64,000 nt of DNA, taken from NCBI RefSeq assembly GCF_023065955.2, contig NW_026622874.1, positions 83,660,917 to 83,724,916 on the forward strand, in the 5' to 3' direction. Shown piece by piece: positions 22,570-33,164 of the stretch. Source of the DNA: Ursus arctos. Its lineage: Eukaryota; Chordata; Mammalia; Carnivora; Ursidae. Below the pieces are notes generated by a model. The model searched no databases. It saw nothing but the letters and a program-made list of their open reading frames with translations, and had not been told where the DNA came from. A program made the position numbers and the translations under genes. How positions within the stretch are numbered: the stretch's first letter is position 1; every line of letters starts with the position of its first letter.

Positions 22570-23283
22570 TTTTTTGTTCTTTCTTTCACCACTATTGCTT
22601 CTGCCTCTTTTCATTTGTTTTGGTTATTGTTTTGTGGGTTGTATATACTCTAGTACTTCTTTTGTGGAAAGTAAGTTTTCTAAGTCCTTGTATTCTGGAA
22701 ATGTCTTTATTTTGGACCTTCTCTGGAATACCAGTTTGGCTTTGTATGAGATTTTAGGTAGAAATGACTTTTCCTAAGCCTTTGAAGATACTGCTGTATC
22801 ATATTCTAGAATTCAGAACTGCAGATGAGAAATCTGATATCAAAATTATTTTTGTTCCATTGTTGGTAATCTTATCTCTGTCCTCTTCCTGCCCCTGCTG
22901 GACATGTTGGAATGATCTCAGATACCCTCACCCTTCAGTCTTTTCTTCCTTCATACCTATGGATGCTTGATAATTTTTCAGTTTAATGACTCAAATTCTT
23001 CATCAACTTCAGGGAATTTTTCTGTTTTCTTTGATTACACCTTTACCATTCTCTCTTGAACATCCTTTTAGATGGGTATTAAAATTTTTGGATCTATCAT
23101 ACAGGTTTTGCATCATTTCTTTTATTCCTTCTCACCCTTTTTGCGGAATTCTGGGACAGTCCCTCAGTTTAGACTTCTACTTTGCCAAGTTCCTCTTTGG
23201 CTATATCCATTCGGTTATCAGCCCAACCACTGAGTTTCCAGACTGGGCAGTAATATTTTTCATTCCCTGACCTAAGTTTTTCT
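22570..23283 (-). mobile_element. Possible old L1 interior, antisense
   Basis: AT-rich text such as 'ggaaatgtctttattttgga', 'aactgcagatgagaaatctg' and 'tcatcaacttcagggaattt' resembles antisense L1 interior. The assignment is tentative. Confidence 0.35.
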
Positions 23284-23414
23284 TTGACTCTTGATTTTGT
23301 TTCAAAATGGAAGTAGGCTTATTTTTCCTGATTATATAACTAGCATATACTCATTGTAAACATTTCAAACAATGTAGAAAAACGTAAGGTTGAAAGGGGA
23401 AATAATGGGTGTTC

Positions 23415-23882
23415 TGTGAAAGGAAGCTATACGCAAAATGACCTCCAAAGGCTGAAGGGGTCGAAGGACCAAAGAAAAAGCCCAAGTCCAGCTTGATAAG
23501 AAATGATTTAGTAAGGGGTCTTAGGGACCGAAGCAGGTCTTGGGTGGCTGCAGGGTAAGTAGATCTCCACAACCCTTCCATAGGACCTGCTTTTATAGCC
23601 CCAGAGGCTGGGGGGTACGTGTTGTTATACACCTGGGAGAGATGCTCAGGGATAGTTGTGTGTTGTATTCATATCTCCAGAGCACAAGGGCATTATGTTC
23701 CAACGGTGTACTTGAGGGTGTGGTTCAACAAGAAAGATAGAATGAGGCTGGGGACGGTGCTCAAGAAGACTTCCGATCACAGAGTCGTCATCATGGCGGA
23801 TTTGTCCAGATGTCATTGGTCTGGTTCACATGATCGACAATCCTGCTGCCCAGAGATACCCATCACTGGCTTTTGCTGAGCA
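23415..23882 (-). mobile_element. Solo LTR of an endogenous retrovirus
   Basis: Read on the minus strand, the element starts TGCTCAGCAAAAGCC and ends CTTCCTTTCACA, the TG...CA form of LTRs. A TATA-like 'ctataaaag' is at 23590-23598, a possible poly(A)-signal variant 'actaaa' at 23507-23512, and a U5-like 'ctttggtccttcgacccctt' follows. The flanking 6-bp repeat is gtgttc/ctgttc at 23409-23414 and 23883-23888. No internal viral sequence or second LTR is present. Confidence 0.65.
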
Positions 23883-23925
23883 CTGTTCATAAATTTCTCT
23901 CAAGATTCATAGATATGTAGGCACA

Positions 23926-23930
<5 letters not shown>

Positions 23931-23958
<28 letters not shown>
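23931..23958 (+). repeat. (AC)n microsatellite
   Basis: A dinucleotide run of about 13 units passes into an imperfect actcac repeat. Confidence 0.95.
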
Positions 23959-23963
<5 letters not shown>

Positions 23964-24269
23964 CACGTGCAGGATTTGACACAAATGTCTTTATACAAAG
24001 CATATATGACTTATAAAATACAGTAGCTATTAAAACGGAAAAGGGAGTAAGCAAAGGAAAAAGAAATTGGCCCCTTTGGAACTCTTCTTAGTTCCCAACC
24101 ATGAGAATTAAAGAGTTTTGTATTGTGGAAAATATCAAACATCTATTAAAGTAGACAGCTTAGTATAATGAATTCTCATGTGTCCATCACTCAAGTTCAA
24201 GTAATGATCAGTCATGACTAATATCTATTCCATCTATAACCCTCCCTTTCCCCTCCTGTCATACTGAAT

Positions 24270-24423
24270 TTCTTTTTTTCTTTTTTCTTTTTTTTCTTTC
24301 TAAGTAGGCTCCATGCCCAGTGTGGAGCCCAGTACAGGGCTTGAACTCATAACCTTGAGATCAAGGACCTGAGCTGAGATCAAGAGTTGGATGCTCAAAC
24401 AACCAAGCCACTTAAGTGCCCCC
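24270..24423 (-). mobile_element. Can-SINE (short type)
   Basis: The antisense SINE has 'agggcttgaactcataacct' and the head 'caagccacttaagtgcccc'. It is more diverged than its neighbour. Confidence 0.88.
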
Positions 24424-24435
24424 AGAGTTATTTTT

Positions 24436-24656
24436 TCTAGAGATTTTATTTATGTATTTATTTGAGAGAGAGAGAGAGTGTGTGAGCACACGTGTGAGTG
24501 GGGAGAGGGGCAGCAGAGGAGGGAGAGGGAGAGAGAAAATATCGAGCCGACTCCATGCTGAGTGTGGAGCTCAGTCTCACGACCCTGAGATCATGACCTG
24601 AGCCAAAACCAAGTGTCAGATGCTTAACCAGTTGAGCCACCGAGGTGCCCCCCCCC
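24436..24656 (-). mobile_element. Can-SINE
   Basis: The antisense SINE has 'gatcatgacctgagccaaaa'. An 11-bp TSD gagttattttt occurs at 24425-24435 and 24657-24667, immediately after the previous SINE. Confidence 0.94.
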
Positions 24657-24919
24657 GAGTTATTTTTAATTAAATCATCTTATCTATAGAGATTTCAGGA
24701 TGTATCTTCAAAGATAAGGATTCTTTAGCAAAAAATAATCACATATCATAATCACATCAAAAAATTTGTAATTCCCTATCAATAGCAATAATTCCCTCCT
24801 ATCATCAAAAAGTGAGCATATCCGTTTTCCCAATTGTTTCATAATTGTTCAAACTAGCAGCTTATTTAAACTGAGATCCAAACAAGGTTCACCTACTGCA
24901 TTTAGTTGATACATTTCTT

Positions 24920-25125
24920 TTTTTTTTTTTTTTTTTAAAGATTTTATTTATTCATTCGACAGAGATAGAGACAGCCAGCGAGAGAGGGAACACAAGCAGG
25001 GGGAGCGGGAGAGGAAGAAGCAGGCTCATAACGGAGGAGCCTGATGTGGGGCTCGATCCCATAACGCCGGGATCACGCCCTGAGCCGAAGGCAGACGCTT
25101 AACCGCTGTGCCACCCAGGCGCCCC
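24920..25125 (-). mobile_element. Young Can-SINE (SINEC1-like)
   Basis: It has the antisense young-type body. The 17-bp TSD tagttgatacatttctt (24903-24919) and taattgatacatttctt (25126-25142) differ at one base. Confidence 0.96.
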
Positions 25126-25319
25126 TAATTGATACATTTCTTAAACCTCTTTGAATGTATAAGGTGCTCCTCTGCCCTGCTCTTTTCCTCTTGCAGTATT
25201 TTTTTCTTTTTCAGCAGTTTTAAATATACAGAAAAATTGATTAGAAAGTACAGAGAGTTCCTATATGCTCCCTCAACCCCATTCCCACTGCAGATTCCGC
25301 TATTATTAGCATCTTGCAA

Positions 25320-25814
25320 ATGAAATAAGCCAGACAGAGAAAGACAAATACAGTATAATCTCACTTATATGCGGAATCTTAGCCCCCAACCCCCAAACAA
25401 AACCCAAAAACCAAACTTATAGACATAAAAAACAGTGTGGTGGTTGCCAGAGGCAGGGGGCGGACTGTGGGTGAAATGGATGAAGGCGGTCTAAAGAAAT
25501 CCGCTCTGGGCCTGTCATGTACAGCGCGGTGATTACAGTTAATAGTACTGTATTGTACATTTGAAAGTTACTAGGAGAGTAGATCTTAAAGGATCTCATC
25601 CCAAGAAAAAAGTTTGCAACTGTGTGGTGATGGATGTTAACTAGATATTTTGATGATCCCTTTGCAGTGCATCCAAATAGGGAATCGTTATTTTCTGCAC
25701 TGAAACTAATATAATGTTACATGTCAATTATATCTCAATCAAAATAACAAAGCTGTACGCCTTATAGTGTTGCTTTGAGTAACAAACAAATTAATATATG
25801 TAAAGCACTTTTAA
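25320..25814 (+). mobile_element. L1M 3' end nested in another L1-like unit
   Basis: Sense L1 3' end features are 'atgaaataagccagacagag', 'gtggttgccagaggcagggg' and 'tcaattatatctcaatcaaa'. Flanking text 'attagcatcttgca' and 'gcattagtgtggtatatttg' reads as one interrupted L1 3' UTR. Confidence 0.65.
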
Positions 25815-25996
25815 AAAGATCTAGCATTAGTGTGGTATATTTGTTACAATAGATGAGCTGATGTGGATACATTGTTGTTAACCAAAAAGCACAGTTTATA
25901 TTAGGTTTCATTCTTTGTGTTGTGCATTCTAGAAATGTATTCACTGCTACAGTATCAGGCAGAAGAGTTTAAATGCTCTCAAAGTCTCTCCTGTCC

Positions 25997-26214
25997 CAGG
26001 TGCCTGGGTGGCTCAGTGGGTTGAACATCTGACTCTTGATTTCGGCTCGGGTCATGATCTCCAGGTTGTGAGATTGAGCCCCATGTTGGGCTCCCCACTC
26101 AGCAGGGAGTCTGCTTGAGATTCTTTGTCTTCCTCTCCAGCTGCCCCCCCCCCACCTCCTTGCCGTGGGCTCGTGCTCTCTCTCTCTGTCTTAAATAAAT
26201 CTTAAGAAAAAGTA
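25997..26214 (+). mobile_element. Can-SINE
   Basis: The sense SINE has 'tgcctgggtggctcagtggg' and the tail 'aaataaatcttaag'. The perfect 16-bp TSD aaagtctctcctgtcc occurs at 25981-25996 and 26215-26230. Confidence 0.97.
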
Positions 26215-26560
26215 AAAGTCTCTCCTGTCCTCTTTGCAATTTATTTGAAGAAATTATTTTGTTATTTTGTTTTCTACATTGCTGTATTAAAATTTTTTCC
26301 TTTTTTTCTCATTACCTCCCTGTGATGTCATTTAACACATGCCTCTGTCACTTGTATTTTCTGTAAATTGGTAGTTGGATCAAGATGCTTGAACTGATTC
26401 AGGTTTGATTATTTTAGCAGGAGTACCTCGTAGGCGGGGACATACTTCCTGGTACTTTCATCGGTAGGCAGGTCGAGTCTACTCGTGAAGTTAGCAGCCA
26501 CTGATTGTTGCCCGGATCCCTTGTCTCGCTAGGGATAGTCTTGAGCTTTCCCGGCCTGTT

Positions 26561-27294
26561 TTCCATTCGCTGAGAATGTTCTTTGGAAAGATTCTGAGCT
26601 GGTTCCTATAGTGTGCTATGTGTCTTCCAGGAACCCACAGTTGAGTTTGTTAAAGTAGATTTGAACAACAGAAAAAAAACAGTTTTATTTTGTATACAGT
26701 CTCTGACCACCCCTTCCCCCAAGTGATGGAATCCCCCGATGGGAGAGCCATATCATAGCTGCCTTTAACTATTGGAGTTGAGATGTATGTGCGTGTGTAT
26801 TTGGTTGCAAACTACTAGAGTAACGATGGAAATATGGCAGGTTTTTCCTCCACTCCTGCTCTCACTTGGCATTGCTCCTGGGTGAGAGGGGGCATGGGTC
26901 TGCCATGCCTGCTCACTCTGTTTTTCTATGTGGCCCTTCGTATTATGCACGTCTCTCTGCGTATGATTCTAGTGTTTAAATATGTGTGCTCCTTATGCAT
27001 TCTGGACCTGAACCCAAGCCGACTACTTCATGTGGTGCCCGATCTAAGAAACCACGTTCTGTTTCAAAAGCAGCGCAAGACCCGACAGCTGAAGGGATCT
27101 TCGGGGGTGGGGTGGGGTGGGGTAATTTTGAGCATTTGTGATATTTTGAACCCCAGTTACCTTTAGAAGTTTAACTGATTTGCAGGATGCAGTAGCAGTT
27201 TGGTCTTAGTAAAGGGCAAGGTGGGGAAGCTGAAGCCGTTGTTCATTTTGCTATAAAACCTTTCTTGTTGGAAAGTCCCGGTTTAATGATCTCT
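26561..27294. other. Unassigned sequence upstream of exon 3
   Basis: I see no repeat or gene. A G-rich run with four G-blocks lies at 27103-27122, about 245 nt upstream of the exon. Confidence 0.45.
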
Positions 27295-27367
27295 TCCCCC
27301 CATCCCTCTCTTCCTTCTCTCCACTTCCCTTCTTCCCTCCATCCTACCCTTGTTTTCTCTTATGCAG
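27295..27367 (+). promoter_or_regulatory. PRKCB: Long polypyrimidine tract and 3' splice site of exon 3
   Basis: About 70 nt of nearly continuous C/T, broken by a few A or G, lead to 'tcttatgcag'. This is longer than a typical acceptor tract and is a strong candidate binding region for U2AF/PTB-type factors (inference). Confidence 0.7.
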
Positions 27368-27450
27368 TCTGCTGTTTTGTTGTGCACAAGCGGTGCCATG
27401 AATTTGTCACCTTCTCCTGCCCAGGCGCCGACAAAGGCCCAGCCTCCGAT
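27368..27450 (+). CDS. PRKCB: PRKCB exon 3 (end of C1A domain and C1A-C1B linker)
   Basis: This internal coding exon of protein kinase C beta, a Ca2+- and diacylglycerol-dependent Ser/Thr kinase, starts at the second base of the Val69 codon (human numbering) and ends after Asp96. It reads [17 protein letters not shown] followed by [10 protein letters not shown]. The residues C70, H75, C78 and C86 complete the two zinc sites of the C1A domain, which binds diacylglycerol or phorbol ester at the membrane. The linker 'KGPASD' is the beta form; alpha has 'KGPDTD'. The acceptor is 'tcttatgcag' behind a pyrimidine-rich stretch of about 70 nt, and the donor is 'gtaagt'. The 83-bp length matches the equivalent exon in conventional PKC genes as I recall it. 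The incoming phase requires an upstream exon ending in G of Val69, and none is seen in this window. The call is very secure. Confidence 0.97.
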
Positions 27451-27527
27451 GTAAGTAACGGGCACTGGTCCCCTCTCTCCACCCACAGTCAGGGCATCCT
27501 TTTGGGTAAACATGGCTGTGCTTAGAC

Positions 27528-27555
27528 AAAAAAAAAAAAAAAAAAAAAAAAAAAA
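27528..27555 (+). repeat. 28-A homopolymer in intron 3
   Basis: An uninterrupted A run lies 77 nt after the exon 3 donor. No SINE body precedes it. Confidence 0.95.
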
Positions 27556-29340
27556 GGTGGGCTGTTCTTATTCCAAGACATGGGGTGGTCCCTACAGCCT
27601 CTGAGACATTTTTCATTTTAACAGGAAGGACAAAGCAAAACATTTTGGGAGCGGGGTATGATGGTACAGGAAACCAGCTAGTTCCTCTACTATAATTTAG
27701 CTAAATGTCTTCATCTTTATGGCTGGGGCATGGAGAGTAGTGGTGAGATGCTAAATTGGTCCTGCTACTCTAAAAAGGTAGTTGGGATGGTACCTTAGGC
27801 TGTACTTTACAGCTCTTTGTTAGGGAATTCTTGATACTAGGGCCCAAGAATTAAGAGGGAAATGAGTTTATCCTGCCACCATGCATCCCAAAGCCTGGCT
27901 ACTATTGGTGGAGTAGGGGATCCTTCTGGATAAAACAGGCAAATAAGTTTTATTTTATTTTATTTTAACTTATTTTATTTGATAAGTATGAACTTATTTT
28001 AATATGAATTGGAAAAAAGGTATCCAGTCTTGGTTTTTAATTTATGGTACGGATAGAAAATTTCCTACCTAAGTAAAAATATTTAGGTTAAACAAAAGAT
28101 AAGTTGGTTTAAGGAAACTATTAAGTGAATAACCCCATGGGCTCTATAAGGATATGGCAGAAGCCTTGGTTTAAGTTTGTCCAAAGCTTGGGGTATGTTG
28201 TTGATCACTAACTCAGTAGCCATTCCTAGCCCTGACTCTCTTCTTTCTGGCAGAGGCTGCCTCTCATGCTAAAAGCTGGAAATGCCTGATACTTGTATCC
28301 CAGGCTCTCCTGTGAATGGAAATAGTGAATGATCATGTGACCCAGTCCTACTCAATGGGACCTTGGGGGAAGTCTGGGCAGGGCTTCCAGGAAAGACTTT
28401 CCTTTCTGATAAGAATAGACATCTGTTCCTTTTTCCTGTTGGATATTTTTGTGTGAGGATGCAATGGATGGGGTTGTGGCAGCACTTTTGTGTTAATGAG
28501 GGAGGTGCACTTGCATCCTGAGCATGGCAGAATGGAAGAGTTGAAAGAACGTGGGTCATTGATGACATTGGTGAGCTGCTGAGCCAACTGTGAGTTCTCT
28601 TATGCCCAGACTGCATATGTGAGATAAGAAGCTCCTCTTGGTAAAGTCTCATCATTTGGGATATTCTTGTCCACATTGCTGAAATTGCCCTAGTAGGCCT
28701 TTCCACCATGCACACTCCTCCCTTGGCCCAGTGATGAGCTGTGTTCAACGGACCGCATTTGCAGCTGTCACCCCTAGTTCTCTCATTTTTTTCCTGCTTT
28801 TGTTCACCTTCCTGGAATTTCCCCCATTGGCATGGTCTTCATTACTGGTCCTGTCCTTACCCACTTAGACCTGACAGCGGACAGCTTGCCAGAAGTGAGT
28901 GGTGACTGCCTTCTGTCATTGCATTTGTGGACTGTTGTTGGCCTTCTGTAAGTGGTCATCTGCCATTTCACTGCAGATCATGGGTGTAACCGTCACCGCA
29001 GCAACACAAACAATCTGGAGCTTGTAGGGCAGTTCCTTTGCTTGGAAACTGGTACTTGGGTTTAAGGACCTCAAGTAGCACAGAATGACTAAAGTCCTTC
29101 CAGACTTGTCTGCAGAGATGAAGATGAGACTGTTCACCTTGTTCTCTGAGATCACACATCCTGGCCCTTTTAGTGCAATTCCTTCTCTCATCCCTAGGAA
29201 AATAGCAGGGAAATTTGGTGGTGGTGGGGGGAGCAGCCTGGCTCCATTATGGAGCTCTGAAGGTTCCTGCAGCCTGAGGCTTGAGTCTCACAGCAGCCAA
29301 GAGGATGGCATTTCCTATATCTTGTCTATATTCATCGGCT
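27556..29340. other. Unassigned intron 3 sequence
   Basis: A (TTTTA)n run is present at about 27948-27968. The segment 28210-28690 has the look of an old interspersed repeat, but I cannot name it. The frames of 159 and 91 residues on the minus strand have no recognised domain. Confidence 0.4.
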
Positions 29341-29535
29341 ATTTCTTTTGCCTGAGACAGAAACTCCACTCAAACTGGTTTATGTGAAAAGGGAAACTTT
29401 TGGTCCCCGAAGCTGAAAAGCCTGAGGGTAGACTGGCTTCAGACACGGAGGATGGTTACGCTGATTGGCCAGGTCTGGTTAGGTGCCTACTCCTGGCGAG
29501 GAAGCCCTGTGTGGCCACCCCATGATTTAAGAGTC
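29341..29535. repeat. Unassigned interspersed repeat, family X copy 2
   Basis: 'actccactcaaactggttta' near 29362 and 'ctgattggccaggtctggtt' near 29461 match the layout of the copy at 13765-14110. Confidence 0.4.
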
Positions 29536-29574
29536 GGGGAGGCATGGTCCCTCAGAAAAGCAGAAGTGTATTGG

Positions 29575-29780
29575 TTAAAATCATGTGTGGATGAAGCCAG
29601 CATTCCTAGGCTCAGATACGTATGACCTTGGACAGAGCAGAGTACTTATATCTCTTTGTGCCTGAGATCCCTCCACTGAAAAATGGGTAAAATCATGGTT
29701 CCCATCTTATAACTTTGTTAGGAATGTCCAATGTATACATATCTGTAAAAGCATCTGGCTCATAGCAAGAGCTGTATATG
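29575..29780 (-). repeat. MIR
   Basis: Antisense MIR features are 'tatgaccttggacagagcag', 'ctgaaaaatgggtaaaatca' and 'agcatctggctcatagcaag'. Confidence 0.75.
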
Positions 29781-30894
29781 TGAAGATGATGATGGCAGTG
29801 GTAATGAGTAAGAGTGAATATATGCTGGGCAGGCAGCAAGGACAGATGGCCACCACGTAAGTCTGAAGAATTAACAGGCCCTCTGTCTGCCACTTGGCAA
29901 TCCTTCCTAGGAGTGTGTAGGCTCCATAAGTGGCAGGAGACCCCTGTCTGTATAAATGGAGCAGTGTAGCCATTCATTGCTTTGGGTGTGGGGAGGGCAG
30001 GAAGTGCTACTGTAGCCAGCATGCATAGGATTTGGCAGCCGACTTGGAATGATTCTATCTCTGGACACAGTTCCAAGAAGGTCAGCTGGCACCAAGGATG
30101 ATGAATTGGTCCAGACTCCTCAACTGGCTTGACTCAGTTCATTGACCTTTTCCTGTCCATGGCTGGAGACGTGATTGAAGATCTGGCCACACCTGCTCAC
30201 CAACCTGGCCAGGCTCTCTTTTGGCTGCCGGTGAGACTCATGCAGTCATGGAGGGTTGCCCCTCCTCCTGTGTGACCTTGGAGGAACTGGTGTGCTGTGA
30301 GCTCATGGAACAGACAAGCACAGTCTCCATCTATGCAAAGGGAATGTGCTAGGCTCCATCCTCTACCCCTCTGCTATTGTAAGCCCAGTCCTAGCCAGGA
30401 AATATTCTGGACATTAATAGAACTTTGTGCAGTTGGTGTTCTTCTACAGATAGGTCCACATTATGGCATATCAGGCTACCTAAGGAAACTTGATGGATCA
30501 GGCTCTGTCCCAGTGACTTCAGTTACTGACCCAACCATTCCATGTAAATGGGAATAGACAAAATAAATAGGCATCGGCCAATGGAAGATCTCAAAATACG
30601 GCAGAGTTCCTGGCTGTTAACTTCTGGTCATCTGCAGGCATGGTCTTGGTCTCCCCTGGTTGGAAACTCTCAATTCTGCTGTGTCTTGGACCGTGTAGAG
30701 AGACCAAGTCTCTGGTACCACCATAAGCATTACATATGACATTCTAGTTACCCAGCACTTAGAATACTAACCACATACACAACCTCCCAAGAGATCTTCT
30801 CAGAACAAGAAAAGGGGTCTTGTCTCTTGGGGCCAGAACTGGGGTGAGTCAAGCGAGCTACTTGCCCTGGGCCCCAAATTCAAGGGTTTCTCTC
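29781..30894. other. Unassigned intron sequence
   Basis: I see no gene or identifiable repeat across this stretch. Confidence 0.4.
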
Positions 30895-31170
30895 CTGTGT
30901 CTGTAGGATGATCTAGGATGGCCCTACTCACATGACTGGCAGTGAGCATCTTGTCTGGGCCCCTTGGTTCTCCTCCACATAACCTGTCATCCTCCAGCTG
31001 GCTCGCTCTGGCTTGTTCACATGGTGGTTTCAGGGCTCCGAGAAGAACAAGAGAGCATGCCCAGGCACATACCATGTTTGATAATGTCCCACTGGACAGA
31101 GTAGTCTAATGACCAAGCCCAGATTCAAGTGGGAAAGAAGTAGACTCCACTCTTCATGGGGTGGCGGGGG
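30895..31170 (-). repeat. Old LTR-like fragment
   Basis: 'cctccagctggctcgctctg', 'gcttgttcacatggtggttt' and 'agcccagattcaagtgggaa' parallel parts of the element at 33165-33692, suggesting the same family. Confidence 0.45.
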
Positions 31171-31409
31171 AAGAATCTCTGGTCAATCTACTGAGATCCT
31201 CTTGAGCTGAGTGGCAGAACAGAATTCCTGGGGACCATCACGCTGGAATTCATAAAAGATCCGCAGATGTTAGTGTGGTTCAGAGAGTCATAGCCAACCT
31301 TGTAAGAGGACGCATCTCATTATTTCCCTGCCCCGCGTTCCTGTATGATTTAGCTATCTCCAGCTACAAATGGGAAGCTAGGCAATTTCTTGATCATGTC
31401 CAAAGACAA

Positions 31410-31715
31410 TGGTAGTTAGGACTGTGGACTCTGTAGTCAGACATATCTGAGGTCACGTCCTGTCTCCGCAAGTTACTCATTAGGGGGATCTCGGGTGTAT
31501 CCTTTTCCTTCCCTCTGTCTCAGTTTCCTTCTCTGTAATCTAGGATATTAGTACCAATCACATAGATTTGTTGTAATATTTTTTTTAGAATCCGTAAAAT
31601 GAAAAAAGGCCAACAAACACAACAGCATCGACTGCAAATGGATTAGAAAGCCATTGTGTGAAAGTGCTTTGCACCATGCCCGCCACACAGGAAGCCCTTG
31701 ATACAAGTAGCTAAG
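31410..31715 (-). repeat. MIR
   Basis: Antisense MIR runs from 'actctgtagtcagacatatc' through 'ctcagtttccttctctgtaa' to 'acacaggaagcccttgatac', with extra AT-rich bases inside. Confidence 0.65.
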
Positions 31716-31854
31716 GGCCTTTCAATAGCTCTCTCCAACCCCGAATCTTGAATGTGCTGATAATTCTCTATAGTCCTCAACCCCGAGCATGCCCTTATGA
31801 AGTAATTGCTGTCTCCATTTCCATGACTTGACACAAAACCTCCAAGTCTGAGAA

Positions 31855-32125
31855 AAGAGCCTGGACTTTGGAGCCAGAAAACCCTGGTGTCAAATTCTAT
31901 TGCTCTCATTTACTTACTGCTCCAGTGATCTTGGGAAAATAATTTAAGTTCTGTGATCCTTATTCATCTCTTTAAAACGGGGAAAATAATACCTAAATCA
32001 TAGTTCCTTTTTTTTTTTTTTTTTTTGGTGAATATTCAATGAGAGAGACTGCTTGAGCCACATCCAGAATAGTGTCTGGCACAAAAAAAAAGGCACTCAG
32101 CAAATGGTTTCTGAATTATTATTAA
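31855..32125 (-). repeat. MIR with an internal T run
   Basis: Antisense MIR 'ctttggagccagaaaaccct' to 'gtgtctggcacaaa' and 'ggcactcagcaaatgg' is present. A run of about 20 T lies at about 32008-32027. Confidence 0.65.
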
Positions 32126-32449
32126 TACCTGGATGCGTCTCTCCTACTCAAGAAGGGATGCAGGTTACCTTGTGACCTGCCAAGGAATAATAGCCAATGA
32201 TAATAGCTCATTTTGTTGAGCAAGGGCTCTGTGCCAGGCAGTATAGAAGTTACAAAAGGATTCTTCAGCTGCTTTGTCTAAAGACACTTTCTTCAACATT
32301 TTATGGTTATAGCAGTGATTTCTTATTGTTTATAGTCAAGATGTAGAATAAAACCCATTTTATGCCCTGTGTCCTCCCAGTTACATCACTGGGTCAAGGC
32401 AGTTAAAGATGATGCACACTGATGTTGAGTGTATCCTTTTGTATTTTTA

Positions 32450-32575
32450 TTTGATTTTTTAATTTTTAAAAAAAGTTTATTTTTTTCGTAATCCCTACAC
32501 CAAATGTGGAGCTTGAACTCATGACCCTGAGATCAAGAGTCACATACTCTTCTGACTGAGCCAGCCAGGCGCCCC
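32450..32575 (-). mobile_element. Short-type Can-SINE
   Basis: The antisense short SINE has 'tggagcttgaactcatgacc' and 'ctgagccagccaggcgcccc'. A 16-bp TSD occurs at 32434-32449 (tccttttgtattttta) and 32576-32591 (tccttttgtgttttta), with one mismatch. Confidence 0.94.
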
Positions 32576-32999
32576 TCCTTTTGTGTTTTTAAATCCAGTC
32601 TTACTTTATGAAGAAATATATTAAAAATGATAAATCATGAGCTTAAATGTTAAAGATTTAATAAAAGGAAAATAGAAGATTTAAAAAGAATGTATATATT
32701 AAAAAGAATACGTATACATTATATATATAATGTATGAATATGTATAAAAATGTGTTTGAAAATCTGGTTGAAATGGATGATTTTCTAGGAAATTCTAACT
32801 TGCCAATTTTGTCTCAAGAAGAAATTGGAAACCAGAATAGGCGAGTAACCAAAAAAGAAATGAGAACATTGCCCAAGAAACTTTTCTTCTCCCAAAATTA
32901 TAGGCTTCGTGGATAAATGGTCTTAAACTTAAGAGGAATGAAGGATTTCTGTGCATTTTAAACTGTATCAGATTACAGAGAAAAAAGTAAAGCTTCACA

Positions 33000-33164
33000 A
33001 TTTTTTTTTAAATCGAAAGTGAGAGAAATCCAACTCAAATTAGGAATGGAAAGACAGATTGGCTCATGGGAAGGACATTGGGGATGGAATAAGCTTCAGG
33101 GACAAGGGCCTCAGATACTGGAACTGAGGCCGTGATACTTGCAAGGTGCGTTCTCATTATCAGC
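33000..33164. repeat. Unassigned interspersed repeat, family X copy 3
   Basis: 'atccaactcaaattaggaat' and 'agattggctcatgggaagga' resemble the start of the copies at 13765 and 29341. Confidence 0.35.

Larger units (their letters stand above)
24117..26560. mobile_element. L1M 3'-UTR-like nest with several insertions
   Basis: An old L1-type unit is recognisable at 24117-24268, 24667-25195 and 26225-26560 ('gatgtcatttaacacatgcc', 'gtaaattggtagttggatca'). It is interrupted by Can-SINEs and by a second L1-like unit at 25196-25996, which in turn contains the sense L1 end at 25320-25814. The internal boundaries are approximate. Confidence 0.55.
1..27367 (+). other. PRKCB: PRKCB intron 2 (3' part)
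   Basis: Everything upstream of exon 3 is non-coding by inspection and is inferred to be the 3' part of intron 2. I looked for the 32-bp exon 2 (residues around FGKQGFQCQ) and did not find it, so it should lie upstream. The intron ends in a long pyrimidine-rich stretch from about 27295 to 27360. Confidence 0.8.

Noticed and set aside
1..27367. Search for PRKCB exon 2 (32 bp)
   Set aside because: By eye I found no 32-bp segment encoding the expected GFGKQGFQCQ part with flanking splice sites. An alignment would be needed to exclude it fully.
28269..29191. Minus-strand frames of 159 and 91 residues, considered as a processed pseudogene
   Set aside because: I could not match either to a known protein, and the region looks like degenerate repeat.
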